From Corynebacterium lowii (lineage in GTDB: Bacteria; Actinomycetota; Actinomycetes; Mycobacteriales; Mycobacteriaceae), in the NCBI RefSeq assembly GCF_001412085.1, contig NZ_LKEV01000002.1, forward strand, positions 1-64,000: 64,000 nucleotides of DNA, written 5' to 3'. Position numbers and translations under genes: made by a program. Positions 46,378 through 55,662 of this stretch are shown here, one piece after another; position 1 is the stretch's first letter, and each line of letters opens with the position of its first letter. The notes below the pieces were generated by a model. That model saw only the letters and a program-made list of their open reading frames with translations, searched no databases and had not been told where the DNA came from.

Positions 46378-47988
46378 ATGCCTCTTTCCGCTCTGGCGGG
46401 TGTTGCCCGTGAGCTTTCTGTTTTCCTTCAGGACGTCGATTGCACCGTCGAGGGCGTGCGCGCACACTTAGGCGAATCCGCCTATGCCGCCCTGTATCGG
46501 GGTGAGCCGGCGGCCGTGCGCCGCGCCGTGCCCGATGATTCCCCTCTTTCCCTCGCTATCCGTCTCTTCCTGCTGCGCGATGAGGTTCCTGTGGCTCAAT
46601 GCCGCGCGGTGCTGGGGGAATCGCTGTGCCAGGGTCTCGTGGAGGCTCAGGCCCTTGAGGTACGTGCGGAACTCGCTCGCATGCTTATCGACGTCCGCCC
46701 GCACGTGCTATCAGGCCAGAACCACTGGGTCTTTTCCGATGCCGATGCCTCGGTAACCCAGCACGTCCCCGGCCCGGATCACGTTCTGGGTGTGGGGGCC
46801 GCCAGCATCTCTCTGCTGCACTCGGTGCCCACCTCTCCGGTGGAGAGCCTGCTCGATCTCGGGGCTGGCTCCGGGATTCAGGCTTTGGGCCAGTGGGATT
46901 GCGCCCGCCGCCTCACCTTGACCGACGTGCATCCCCGGGCCCTGGATTTTGCCCGCGCCACGCTGGCGGGGGCGGCGGCCACCTCTGCGCGTCCGGAGGC
47001 TCAGCGCTCCGAGGCCCAGAACCCCGAGGTGGAGGTGTTGGAGGGCTCCTGGTTCGAGCCGGTGGCCGGGCGCCGCTTTGACCGCATCGTGAGTAACCCG
47101 CCCTTCGTGGTGGGTCCTCCCTCCGTGGGCCACGTCTACCGGGATTCCGGCCTGGCGCTTGACGGCGCCTCTCGCCTATTGCTCTCCCAGGTGCACGAGT
47201 ATTTGAATCCGGGTGGCACCGCGCACCTGGTGGCGGCCTGGGTGCATCGGGAGGGGGAATCCTGGCAGTCCCGCGTGGCCTCCTGGCTGCCCGCCCAGGG
47301 GGTGCGCGCGTGGGTCTTGCAGCGCGACGTGGCCGATCCCGCTCTCTACGTGGGCACCTGGCTGCGTGATGAGTCCCTTGATCCCCGCTCCCCCGAGGCC
47401 GCCCGCCGCAGCGAGGAGTGGTTGGATTTCTTTGAGCGCGAGGGCGTTACCGGGGTGGGCTTTGGTTTTGTGGCCTTAGAGCGCCTTGAGGAGGGCCAGC
47501 CCAGCGAGGTCGTGGCCGAGGAGATTCACCAGGAGTTCAGCGATCCCTTGGGCCCCGAGGTGGAGGAGTATTTTCTGCGCACGGGCTGGCTGCGCCAGGT
47601 GCGCGGTTCCGGGGAGATTCTTTCCTGCCGCTTTAAGCTGCGCCCCAGCGTGGCCCGCGAGCGCGTGGAGGTGGCCGATGCCGCCACGGGGATGGGTTTT
47701 CGCCCCGCCACGCAGCGCCTGGTGCGCATGGATGGGCCGCGTTTTAGCCACGAGGTCGATGAGCACATCGCGGCCATCGTCTCCGGGCTGCACCCGGAGG
47801 GGTTGTGCCTGGGTGAGGTCATGCAGCTCTACTGCGCCGCGCGCGATATTGATGCCGAGGCGGTAGCGCCCGAGGTCAGCGCGGCGGTGGTCGATTTGGT
47901 GCGCCACGGGCTGCTCCTGCCCGCCGACGTGCTGGCGGATACTTCGCACGGCGAGCCCGAGCACGGCGACGTCGAGGAGGCGCGATGA
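46378..47988 (+). CDS. Class I SAM-dependent methyltransferase, HemK/RsmC-like
   Basis: 536 residues. An N-terminal domain (about 1-145) precedes the SAM-binding fold: [13 protein letters not shown] (about 160), [12 protein letters not shown], then [16 protein letters not shown], whose NPPF motif marks N-methylation of an amide or base. A long C-terminal domain (about 330-530) ends in a winged-helix-like part ([19 protein letters not shown]). The same three-part architecture is common in actinobacteria; the substrate is unproven. It overlaps dtd as ATGA. Confidence 0.84.
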   Translation: MPLSALAGVARELSVFLQDVDCTVEGVRAHLGESAYAALYRGEPAAVRRAVPDDSPLSLAIRLFLLRDEVPVAQCRAVLGESLCQGLVEAQALEVRAELARMLIDVRPHVLSGQNHWVFSDADASVTQHVPGPDHVLGVGAASISLLHSVPTSPVESLLDLGAGSGIQALGQWDCARRLTLTDVHPRALDFARATLAGAAATSARPEAQRSEAQNPEVEVLEGSWFEPVAGRRFDRIVSNPPFVVGPPSVGHVYRDSGLALDGASRLLLSQVHEYLNPGGTAHLVAAWVHREGESWQSRVASWLPAQGVRAWVLQRDVADPALYVGTWLRDESLDPRSPEAARRSEEWLDFFEREGVTGVGFGFVALERLEEGQPSEVVAEEIHQEFSDPLGPEVEEYFLRTGWLRQVRGSGEILSCRFKLRPSVARERVEVADAATGMGFRPATQRLVRMDGPRFSHEVDEHIAAIVSGLHPEGLCLGEVMQLYCAARDIDAEAVAPEVSAAVVDLVRHGLLLPADVLADTSHGEPEHGDVEEAR

Positions 47989-48419
47989 AGGCGGTTCTCA
48001 GCCGGGTGAGCCGGGCGAGCGTGACCGTAGCCGGGGCCGTCGTGGGTGCCATTGAGGGGCCGGGAGTGCTGGCCCTGGTCGGTGTGCACCGCTTGGATAG
48101 CGATGATGACGTGGCCACGATGGTGCGCAAAATCGCGGAGTTGCGGCTCCTCGACGGCGAGGTAAGCGCTCAGGATAGCGGAGCGCCGGTGTTGGTGGTG
48201 AGCCAATTTACCTTGCAGGGGCGCACCGCCAAGGGGCGGCGTCCCTCGTGGAGCGAGGCGGCGTCGGCCGCCCAAGCTGAGCCGCTTATCGACGCCGTGA
48301 TAGCCGGGTTGCGCGAGCGCGGACTCGCGGTGGAGCAGGGGCGGTTCGGGGCCGATATGCAGGTGGAATCGGTCAACGATGGCCCCTTTACCCTCCTCGT
48401 GGATACCCGCGGGAACTAA
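47985..48419 (+). CDS. dtd: D-aminoacyl-tRNA deacylase
   Basis: Removes D-amino acids (and misloaded glycine) from tRNAs. 144 residues with the N-terminal [18 protein letters not shown], the catalytic SQFTL motif in VVSQFTLQG (about 78-82) and the cross-subunit GP motif in [10 protein letters not shown] near the C-terminus. The start ATG overlaps the preceding stop as ATGA, so translation is coupled to the methyltransferase. Confidence 0.95.
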   Translation: MKAVLSRVSRASVTVAGAVVGAIEGPGVLALVGVHRLDSDDDVATMVRKIAELRLLDGEVSAQDSGAPVLVVSQFTLQGRTAKGRRPSWSEAASAAQAEPLIDAVIAGLRERGLAVEQGRFGADMQVESVNDGPFTLLVDTRGN

Positions 48420-48473
48420 TCCGATCACCTGTGCGTTATACCGGACAGCATCGGTGAGAACGAGGAGGCTTTT

Positions 48474-49463
48474 ATGACACAGGCGTCGGTAACCGAGTTT
48501 AGCTCTCAGGAACAGGATCGCGGCAGCCGCCGAAATCAGACCAACGATAATCCCTCAGCCGACCTTGTTCGCGTTTATCTCAACGGCATTGGTAAAACCG
48601 CTTTGCTCACCGCCGAGGATGAGGTGGAGTTAGCCCAGCAGATCGAGGTGGGCTTGTATGCCGAGCATCTTCTCGCTCACTCCGAGGAACCCCTGACCCG
48701 CGCCAAGAAGCGCGACCTCAAGGTCTTGGCCCGCGAGGGTAAGAAGGCCCGCAGCCACCTGCTAGAGGCCAACCTGCGCTTGGTGGTCTCCCTGGCTAAG
48801 CGCTACACCGGACGCGGCATGCCCCTGCTGGACCTCATTCAGGAGGGCAACCTCGGGCTTATCCGCGCGATGGAGAAGTTCGATTACGCCAAGGGTTTTA
48901 AGTTCTCCACGTATGCAACCTGGTGGATTCGCCAGGCCATTACCCGCGGCATGGCCGATCAATCCCGCACCATCCGCCTGCCCGTCCACCTCGTAGAGCA
49001 GGTCAATAAGCTCTCCCGGATTAAGCGCGAGCTCTATCAACACCTGGGCCGCGAGGCCACCAACGAGGAACTGGCCGAGGAATCCGGCATTGACGAGTCC
49101 AAGATTGAAATGCTGCTGCGCCAGTCCCGCGACCCGGTGAGCCTGGATATGCCCGTGGGCGCCGATGAGGAGGCCCCGCTGGGCGACTTCATCGAGGACG
49201 CCGAGGCCGCCGACGCCGAGAGCGCCGTGGTGGCTTCCCTGCGCCACTCCGATATTCGCTCCGTGCTCTCCACCCTGGAGGATCGGGAGCAGGACGTCAT
49301 TCGCCTGCGTTACGGCCTTGACGACGGCGTGCCGCGCACCCTCGATCAGATCGGGCGCCGCTTTGGGCTTTCCCGCGAACGGGTGCGCCAGATTGAGCGC
49401 GAGGTAATGAGCAAATTGCGCGACGGGGAACGCGCCGACCGCCTCCGCGATTACGCCCAGTAA
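48474..49463 (+). CDS. sigB: RNA polymerase sigma factor SigB (primary-like)
   Basis: 329-residue group 2 sigma factor, used in mycolata for late-growth and stress transcription. It lacks the long N-terminal extension of SigA but shares regions 2-4 almost word for word ([59 protein letters not shown]). The ATG is preceded by GAGGAGG 7 nt upstream, and TTATAC (about 48437-48442) is a plausible -10. Adjacency to dtxR is conserved in Corynebacterium. Confidence 0.96.
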   Translation: MTQASVTEFSSQEQDRGSRRNQTNDNPSADLVRVYLNGIGKTALLTAEDEVELAQQIEVGLYAEHLLAHSEEPLTRAKKRDLKVLAREGKKARSHLLEANLRLVVSLAKRYTGRGMPLLDLIQEGNLGLIRAMEKFDYAKGFKFSTYATWWIRQAITRGMADQSRTIRLPVHLVEQVNKLSRIKRELYQHLGREATNEELAEESGIDESKIEMLLRQSRDPVSLDMPVGADEEAPLGDFIEDAEAADAESAVVASLRHSDIRSVLSTLEDREQDVIRLRYGLDDGVPRTLDQIGRRFGLSRERVRQIEREVMSKLRDGERADRLRDYAQ

Positions 49464-49477
49464 TTGCCCTCCCCACC

Positions 49478-49518
49478 CGCTCCTGCCCACCATATAGCGG
49501 CGAGGGGCGGGTTTTGCG
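49478..49518 (+). terminator. GC-rich hairpin after sigB
   Basis: CCCGCTCCTGCC pairs imperfectly with GGCGAGGGGCGGG across about 12 nt, followed by TTTTGCGGG. It is 15 bp past the sigB stop and separates it from dtxR, which starts at 49571. Confidence 0.55.
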
Positions 49519-49570
49519 GGTATTGTGATGGACATTCCTTAGCGCGAAAGAACACAACAAAGAGGTAACA

Positions 49571-50257
49571 GTGAAGGATCTCGTCGATACCACCGAGATG
49601 TATCTGCGCACCATCTACGAGCTGGAAGAGGAAGGCATCGTTCCCCTACGTGCTCGCATTGTGGAGCGCTTAGAGCAATCCGGCCCCACGGTGAGTCAGA
49701 CCGTGGCTCGCATGGAGCGCGATGGACTCTTGCACGTGCGCTCGGATCGCAGCCTGCAACTCACCGAGGAGGGCCTCGCCCGGGCCACCGCCGTGATGCG
49801 CAAGCATCGCCTAGCCGAGCGTTTGCTTACCGACGTTCTCCACCTCAATCTCGATCAGGTGCACGACGAGGCCTGCCGTTGGGAGCACGTGATGAGCGAC
49901 GAGGTGGAGCGCCGCGTGATCGACGTGCTTGACGACGCCTCCTACTCCCCCTTTGGCAATCCCATTCCGGGCTTGAAGGAACTGGGCATTGATAGGGAGT
50001 CCGCCCGTGAGCGCGGGGTGCGCCCCGTGGAACTTCCCGAGGGTGAGGATATTCCCGCCCTGCTCCTCCAGGTCAATGAGATCGTGCAGATGGAGCCGCG
50101 CCACCTACGCGCCCTGGCCGATGCCGGCATTGAGATGGGTTCCGAGGTCGTGGTGCGCAATGAAAACGGCCTGGTGACCCTGAGCAAGGGCGACAAGACC
50201 ATCGAGCTTGCCGACGATCTCGGCCACGCCGTGCGCGTGGAACCGGTGGAGGGCTAA
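49571..50257 (+). CDS. dtxR: Iron-dependent transcriptional repressor DtxR
   Basis: Fe2+-activated global repressor of iron uptake (and of toxin in C. diphtheriae). 228 residues, GTG start with AGAGGT upstream. N-terminal winged helix ([18 protein letters not shown] is the recognition helix), then the metal-binding dimerisation domain with [28 protein letters not shown] (Cys, Glu and His ligands of the primary site) and [12 protein letters not shown]-terminal SH3-like domain begins at about residue 150. All known ligand positions appear intact. It is followed after 6 bp by galE. Confidence 0.97.
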   Translation: MKDLVDTTEMYLRTIYELEEEGIVPLRARIVERLEQSGPTVSQTVARMERDGLLHVRSDRSLQLTEEGLARATAVMRKHRLAERLLTDVLHLNLDQVHDEACRWEHVMSDEVERRVIDVLDDASYSPFGNPIPGLKELGIDRESARERGVRPVELPEGEDIPALLLQVNEIVQMEPRHLRALADAGIEMGSEVVVRNENGLVTLSKGDKTIELADDLGHAVRVEPVEG

Positions 50258-50263
50258 AGCACC

Positions 50264-51223
50264 ATGAAACTCTTGGTGACCGGCGGGGCCGGCTACGTGG
50301 GCAGCGTGTGTTCCCAGGTTCTTATCGAGGCGGGCCACGAGGTCACCATCGTGGATAACTTCTCCACGGGCAACCGTGACGCCATAGCCCAGGGGGCGCG
50401 CCTGGTGGAGGGCTCGGTCTCCGAGGTGATCGACGAGGTGCTTGCCGAGGGCGGCTTCGAGGGGGTGCTGCACTTTGCGGCCCGCTCCCTGGTGGGTGAG
50501 TCGATGGAAAAGCCCGATGAATACTGGCGCGATAACATGGGTACCTCGCTTGACCTTCTTGAGGCCATGCGCCGCCACGGCGTGAATAACCTAGTCTTTT
50601 CCTCCACCGCCGCCACCTACGGCGAGCCGGAGACGGTACCAATTACCGAGGACTTCCCCACCCGCCCCACCAATACCTACGGGGCCACCAAACTCTCCAT
50701 TGATTACGCAATCTCCTCCTATGCCTCTGCCTACGGCATCGGGGCTACCAGCCTGCGCTACTTCAACGTGGCTGGGGCCTATGGGCGCATGGGAGAGCAC
50801 CGCGAGGTGGAAACCCATCTCATTCCCCTGATTCTCCAGGTGGCGCTGGGCCAGCGCGATAAGATCCTCATTTTTGGCGATGACTGGCCCACCAAGGACG
50901 GCACTGCGGTGCGCGATTACATCCACATCCTCGATCTGGCTCAGGCCCACCTGCTGGCCCTAGAGAGTAATACCCCTGGTGAACACCGCATTTATAACCT
51001 CGGCTCCGGGGAGGGTAACTCGGTGCTAGAGGTAATCCAGGCCTGCCGGGACATCACCGGGCACCCCATTCCCGCGGAACTGGCCCCGCGCCGCGCGGGC
51101 GACCCCGCCGTGCTCATCGCCTCCTCGGAGCGCATTATCCGCGACCTTGGGTGGAATCCCACCCACACCGATATTCGCACCATCGTTTCCGATGCCTGGG
51201 AGTACACCCGAGTACCCCATTAA
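50264..51223 (+). CDS. galE: UDP-glucose 4-epimerase
   Basis: Short-chain dehydrogenase-fold epimerase that interconverts UDP-glucose and UDP-galactose, the galactan precursor for arabinogalactan. 319 residues: NAD-binding [11 protein letters not shown] at the N-terminus, [13 protein letters not shown] with the catalytic serine/threonine, [13 protein letters not shown] carrying the YxxxK pair (about 147-151) and [11 protein letters not shown]. It is cotranscribed with dtxR (6-bp gap), the usual mycolata order. Confidence 0.96.
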   Translation: MKLLVTGGAGYVGSVCSQVLIEAGHEVTIVDNFSTGNRDAIAQGARLVEGSVSEVIDEVLAEGGFEGVLHFAARSLVGESMEKPDEYWRDNMGTSLDLLEAMRRHGVNNLVFSSTAATYGEPETVPITEDFPTRPTNTYGATKLSIDYAISSYASAYGIGATSLRYFNVAGAYGRMGEHREVETHLIPLILQVALGQRDKILIFGDDWPTKDGTAVRDYIHILDLAQAHLLALESNTPGEHRIYNLGSGEGNSVLEVIQACRDITGHPIPAELAPRRAGDPAVLIASSERIIRDLGWNPTHTDIRTIVSDAWEYTRVPH

Positions 51224-51246
51224 ACGCATTACATTGTGATTTGTGG

Positions 51247-51258
51247 CATAATTCCTGC
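51247..51258 (+). promoter_or_regulatory. Putative -10 box giving a leaderless MFS mRNA
   Basis: CATAAT (51247-51252) lies 6 nt before the ATG at 51259, and no Shine-Dalgarno sequence is visible. Transcription would then start at or next to the ATG, as in the many leaderless corynebacterial genes. No good -35 is seen. Confidence 0.4.
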
Positions 51259-52368
51259 ATGGTAGTCACAAATCGCAACCGAGCCCTTCAGGGAACCCTC
51301 GGGTTATCCCTGGCTATGGGCATCGGCAGGTTCTTCTATACCCCCATGCTGCCGCTGATGATCGCGGCCCTGGGCTGGTATTCGGGTCAGTCCGCCTGGA
51401 TCGCCACCGCCAATTACCTCGGTTACTTACTCGGCTGCATACTCATGGCTCGCGGGATGATTCCCCTGCGCGCCCCATATTTCCGAGCAACGCTGATGGC
51501 CTCCACCCTCTGTCTGGCCGCCATCGCCTTGACCCCGCACCTGGGGTGGCAGCTCCTCATCCGATTCCTTTCCGGGGTTTTCTCCGCCCTCATCTTTGTG
51601 TTCATCACCCAGGCTTTGCCCCGGGTGGTGCGCCAACCCACGCACATCGGGCTCGTCTACGGCGGGGTGGGCTGCGGCATCGTGCTCTCCGGGCTCGTGG
51701 TATCCATCCTCGGCTCGGTACTTGGTTGGCGCGAACTCTGGTTGTGTGCCGCCGTACTCAGTGCCCTGTTGAGCCTCGTCGTGTGGACCTGGCCCGTGGA
51801 AAAGGGGCAGGCGGATTCCCCCACCTCAGTGGCTCAACCTGCCTCCGTGTCAGGGCGGCCCGCCTTGCTCAAGGTGGGATACTTCTTTGAGGGCTTCGGC
51901 TATATCATCATCGGCACCTATCTGGTGGTGCTGGCGGAGCCGGTATTCGGTGCTACGGCGGCCGCACTCACCTGGATCATCGTGGGTCTTGCCGCCGCCC
52001 CCTCCCCTATGTTGTGGTCTCAGGTGGCGCAGCGCTGGGGTCGTAAGGCGGCGTTGCGCGCCTGTTATGGGCTTCAGATTCTCGGAGCCATCACGGCGGT
52101 GTTTGGCTCTTCTACCATCCTGCTCATCGTCGCGGCCCTGCTCTTTGGCTCCACCTTCATGGGCGTGGTCATGCTCAGTATCGCCACCGGCACGCAAGCC
52201 GGTATTCCCCACGCCTCGGCCACGTTGACCACCTGGTATAGCGTGGGACAAGTCCTAGGCCCCGCCCTCGTGGCCGTTGCTTTGGGAGATTCCATCGCCA
52301 CGGCCTTCGTGGTGGCCACCGTGGCACTGGTTCTCGGTTTCCTCTTTACCCTCGCCTCACGGCTATAA
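51259..52368 (+). CDS. MFS transporter, YbfB/YjiJ type
   Basis: 369 residues with about 11-12 membrane helices. The start LGLSLAMGIGRFFYTPMLPLM is the signature of the YbfB/YjiJ major-facilitator group (MGxGRFxYTPxLP), and IGLVYGGVGCGIVLSGLVV is the usual loop and helix 5 block. The substrate is unknown. This gene and the following EamA gene sit between galE and the DUF4192 gene, neighbours in relatives, so the pair looks like an insertion. The start is the ATG at 51259. Confidence 0.86.
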   Translation: MVVTNRNRALQGTLGLSLAMGIGRFFYTPMLPLMIAALGWYSGQSAWIATANYLGYLLGCILMARGMIPLRAPYFRATLMASTLCLAAIALTPHLGWQLLIRFLSGVFSALIFVFITQALPRVVRQPTHIGLVYGGVGCGIVLSGLVVSILGSVLGWRELWLCAAVLSALLSLVVWTWPVEKGQADSPTSVAQPASVSGRPALLKVGYFFEGFGYIIIGTYLVVLAEPVFGATAAALTWIIVGLAAAPSPMLWSQVAQRWGRKAALRACYGLQILGAITAVFGSSTILLIVAALLFGSTFMGVVMLSIATGTQAGIPHASATLTTWYSVGQVLGPALVAVALGDSIATAFVVATVALVLGFLFTLASRL

Positions 52369-52393
52369 CCTCTCTTGGAATAGGGCTCATCCC

Positions 52394-53302
52394 ATGATCG
52401 CTTCTCCGAACCTCACCCGGCGCGCCGTGCTCTGCGCCGCCGGGCTGATTCTCCTCGGCTCGGCCGGGATACAAACCTCCTCTGCTATCTCTGCGGGTCT
52501 CTTTTCCTCCTACGGCACCTTTGGCACCAGCGCCCTGCGCATGATTATCGCCGCCCTGGTGCTTCTACTCCTCGTGCGCCCTTCTCTTCGCGGGCGGGAG
52601 CGCTCGGAGTGGATGGGCATTGTGGTCTATGGCGTGGCGATGGCTCTGATGAATCTCTGCCTGTATAACGCGATTGATCGGCTCCCCCTCGGGGTGGCGG
52701 TGACCTTGGATTTCCTCGGCCCCTGTGCGGTGGCGCTCATGGCTTCTCGCCGTCTCAAAGAGGGGCTGTGTGCCGGGGTTTCCCTGCTGGGCGTGGCCCT
52801 TATTTCCGCTGGCCCCTGGGGGTATTTTGATCTCATCGGCTATGCGGCGGGGTTGGGTGCGGCTTTCTTCTTTGGGTTGTACACCGTCTTTGCCGCCAAG
52901 GTAGGCAAGGCCGGAAGTGGCCTGGACGGATTAGCGCTCTCGGTCACCGTGGCCGCGCTCATCACCTTGCCCCTGGCTCTTCCTCACCTGGGGCAGGTCA
53001 GCGTTTCCGGTTGAGGGCTGCTGGCGGCCTCGGCGGTTATTGGGGTGGTTATTCCTTATTCGGTGGATACCATCGCAGGCGGCCTTACCTCCGCTCGCGT
53101 GATCGGCACGCTCTTTGCCATTGACCCGGCGATGGGTTCCCTGGTGGGGTGGCTGCTGTTGGGAGAGACCATCAGTGCCGTAGCCCTGGTGGGTATTATC
53201 CTCGTCGCCTGCTCGGGAGCCTTGCTGGTGTGGCTCTCGGAGGCTCCCAAAGAGGCACCCGAGGAGACACCGAATCAATCTGCTCACACATCACCCGCCT
53301 AG
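52394..53302 (+). pseudogene. EamA/DMT-family transporter interrupted by an in-frame TGA
   Basis: The reading from the ATG at 52394 encodes seven to eight helices of an RhtA-like drug/metabolite exporter (SAGLFSSYGTFGTSALRMI, YNAIDRLPLGVAVTLDFLGP) and stops at a TGA at 53012-53014. The same frame continues directly with the missing C-terminal helices (IPYSVDTIAGGLTSARVIGT, LGETISAVALVGIILVAC) to 53302. The whole would be 302 codons, the normal family length. So one nonsense change (or a base-call error) breaks an otherwise complete gene. Amino-acid efflux is likely for the family. It ends with a 4-bp overlap to the convergent DUF4192 gene. Confidence 0.85.
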
Positions 53303-54302
53303 CCGTACACATCGAGAATGGCCCTCGATCCACTCCGCACCGTTTCTAGTACTCCCTCGAAGCCGCAATGGTTGAACAACTGGCGCATGAGGTACGTCAG
53401 GCGGTGCTCCGGCATCTCCTCTTCTGCCGCGTGAAGGGCAAAGTGCACCCGCCAGCCCCTTCCACTGCACATGGCGGCCACGCTGTAGAGGCACAGCGCA
53501 TTGGCGCGTATCTCGCCCCGGGTTTTCCTTGCGATGGCATAGAGCATGGTCAGGGCCGGGTCGGGGTGCTGGAAGATGAGATTGATGAGGGCATCGCGCA
53601 GCAAGCAATGCCCGAGGAGCAGGGCGAGGTGTTCTAGGGCCTGTCGGTCCTTGGGTCCGCGTTCTAGGAGGTCGCGAGCTTCTTCCATGATCTCGGTGAG
53701 AATCTGCGGGTTCTTTGACGCCGCAGCGGCCAGGCTCTGAGCCTCTGCGGGCTGAGGGTATATCGCTTCTTCTTCGTCGCCCTCCCGCGAGAAATACGCG
53801 GCGGCGTCCCCACGGCTGGCCTCGGGTAATTCCCCGTGGGCGATGAGGGTTTCCATCGCTGGCGCGTTGATAAGGGAATCAATGGTGCCGCGTTGCCATC
53901 GCGGCGGGGAATCGGGGGAATAGACCAGCTCGTATTTCCCTGCGCTAACGATCTCCTCGGTGCGCCAACAACCGAGCATGCGTGCCCCACCCTCGTGGCT
54001 CCACCGCGCGATCTGTTGGGCCATGCTTTTCTCTTCCGCCTCCACCCTGCCGACCTCGCGCGGAGCAATGAGAAAGACCACCAAGGCGTCGATATGCAAG
54101 CCAGAAAGGTGCATGCAGGCCTCCTTGAGTGTGCTCGGCGGGGAGTTCATGGGAACGCGGAGCACGGGGCCAAGGAGTAAGTATGTGCACCGGCGGTATT
54201 GAGGCCTAGGAGAATGATGGATTCTGTGGGATAAAAGCCCAAGATCGCCGGGATATTGGAGAGCAGATAGCCGGGAGCGGTGGAGCGGAAAGAACGTGTC
54301 AT
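53299..54302 (-). pseudogene. DUF4192 gene split by a frameshift
   Basis: From the ATG at 54302 the minus strand reads MTRSFRSTAPGYLLSNIPAI and then LGFYPTESIILLGLNTAGAH, a typical DUF4192 N-terminus, but this frame stops at 54147. The rest of the protein is in another frame, from about TYLLLGPVLRVPMNSPP to the stop at 53299. It includes ALVVFLIAPREV, HGELPEASRGDAAAYF and ALCLYSVAAMCSGRGW. The change of frame falls within about 54170-54190, where one base seems to be missing. Joined, the product would be about 334 residues. DUF4192 is an actinobacterial family of unknown function. A true mutation cannot be told from an assembly error here. Confidence 0.82.
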
Positions 54303-54676
54303 GCCCGTAAGTGTTCACGGCCTTATCCAAGAGCCCAAGGGGTCGATCGAGCGGCTGTGGATACTTGTGGGTTATCCACAATGCCCGTGGCTCCCCGCCC
54401 CCTTGCGGCGTGCCTTGTGCTTCTTGCTGCCGTGGCCGTCGCCTGCACATCGTCCCTGCCCGTCTCTTCTGCTGAAAACGCGGCGGGCCGCTACACTAGG
54501 CGAACACTTCGGTGTTCAAGGCCGGGCCTACCGGGGTCGAGCCGAGATCACGCCGGGATAGCACCAAGATCGCTCACAGTAATCTCCCAGTGTAAGAAGG
54601 AATTTTTATCGAGCGATCGGGAATTATCACGGTGGCTTCTCCGTTGCACCGGGTAGATCGACAAAGGAGGACTATC
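54303..54676. other. Intergenic region with paired DnaA-box-like sites and a doubtful small ORF
   Basis: Between DUF4192 (-) and the PAC2 gene (+). TGTGGATA (54356-54363) and TATCCACA (54373-54380) form a perfect 8-bp inverted repeat with a 9-bp spacer; TTATCCACA on the right arm equals the DnaA-box consensus, and the left arm is one base off. A plus-strand ORF from 54381 to 54656 begins with a lipoprotein-like signal (CLVLLAAVAVACTSS), but the rest has no family feature and no ribosome-binding site is seen, so I do not call it a gene. AAAGGAGG at about 54663 belongs to the PAC2 gene. Confidence 0.4.
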
Positions 54677-55606
54677 ATGCCGGAAGAATCACGCCGCATG
54701 TACAAGCTGGAATACCCGTCGCCGGAGGTTTCCGCGGACGGAAACACCGGCCCTACCCTTATCGTCGCCCTGCAAGGCTACGCGGACGCAGGCCAGGCCG
54801 TGAGCGCGAGCGCCGATCACCTCATGGCAGCGCTGGAAAACCGCCTCGTGGCTTCCTTTAATACCGATGAACTCATTGATTACCGCTCGCGCCGCCCCAC
54901 GGTGACGATGGAAAACAATGAGGTCACCAAGATAGAAAAGCTCGCCCTGGCAATGCGCGTGCTGCGCGATATTCAAGGCCAGCACTTCTTGCTGCTCAGC
55001 GGCCCGGAACCGGATCTGCGCTGGGATGCCTTTACGCACGCCGTGGCGGATTTGGCCCGCAAATACAACGTCAGCCGCGTGGTGAGCTTGTATTCCGCGC
55101 CCATGACAGTGCCGCACACCCGCCCGTTGGTAATCTCTGCCCACGGCACGAGCCCGGAACTCATGCAGGACCTCTTCCGCTTCGATGGTTCCGTGGTGCT
55201 GCCGGGTTCTGCGGCCCTGCAACTGGAATCTGTACTCGGTGAGCAGCGCACGCCGGTAGCGGGTTTTACCGCCCACGTTCCGCATTACGTGGCCTCCTCC
55301 CCCTACCCGGAGGCCACCTTGAAGCTGCTGCGCTCCGTAGCGCACAACGCTCACCTCGATCTTCCCCTGCAAACCCTAGAGCGGGATTGGGAGCGCGTGG
55401 CTCAGCAGTTGAGCGAGCAGATGGAAGACTCCGCCGAGATTCAACACGTGGTGGGCGCCCTGGAGCAGCAGTATGACGAAGAGGTGGAGCGTTACCGCAC
55501 CCGCCACCCCAAGGCCGTGCTCCCCGGCGAGGAGGACGTGCCCAGCGGGGAAGAAATTGGCGAGGAGTTCGAGCGCTTCCTAGCCAACCTCGACGAGGAG
55601 GAATAG
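54677..55606 (+). CDS. PAC2 family protein
   Basis: 309 residues of the PAC2 (proteasome assembly chaperone 2-like) family found across actinobacteria. The ATG at 54677 has a strong AAAGGAGG at 6-7 nt. Blocks: LIVALQGYADAGQAVSASAD (about 26-45), DYRSRRPTVTMENNEV, FLLLSGPEPDLRW, VSLYSAPMTVPHTRP and GFTAHVPHYVASSPYPEA. The C-terminus is acidic (EEDVPSGEEIGEEFERF). Corynebacterium has no 20S proteasome in most species, so a chaperone role is not implied. Function unknown; followed by the helicase gene after 56 bp. Confidence 0.87.
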   Translation: MPEESRRMYKLEYPSPEVSADGNTGPTLIVALQGYADAGQAVSASADHLMAALENRLVASFNTDELIDYRSRRPTVTMENNEVTKIEKLALAMRVLRDIQGQHFLLLSGPEPDLRWDAFTHAVADLARKYNVSRVVSLYSAPMTVPHTRPLVISAHGTSPELMQDLFRFDGSVVLPGSAALQLESVLGEQRTPVAGFTAHVPHYVASSPYPEATLKLLRSVAHNAHLDLPLQTLERDWERVAQQLSEQMEDSAEIQHVVGALEQQYDEEVERYRTRHPKAVLPGEEDVPSGEEIGEEFERFLANLDEEE

Positions 55607-55662
55607 GCGGGAGCTTATCGACGCCCCCGCGCTGAGGTCTCAGGCAAAGAAGGTCTACTAGG

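Noticed and set aside
49518-49570. DtxR operator upstream of dtxR
   Set aside because: No 19-bp sequence close to the known TTAGGTTAGCCTAACCTAA pattern was found here or in other promoter gaps I inspected.
53012-53014. TGA in the EamA gene as selenocysteine
   Set aside because: No hairpin of the right kind directly follows, the family has no selenocysteine at this place and the position is in a membrane linker; a nonsense change is simpler.
54381-54656. Small lipoprotein gene
   Set aside because: Only the first 20 residues look like a signal; the rest is arginine- and serine-rich without family features and no ribosome-binding site precedes it.
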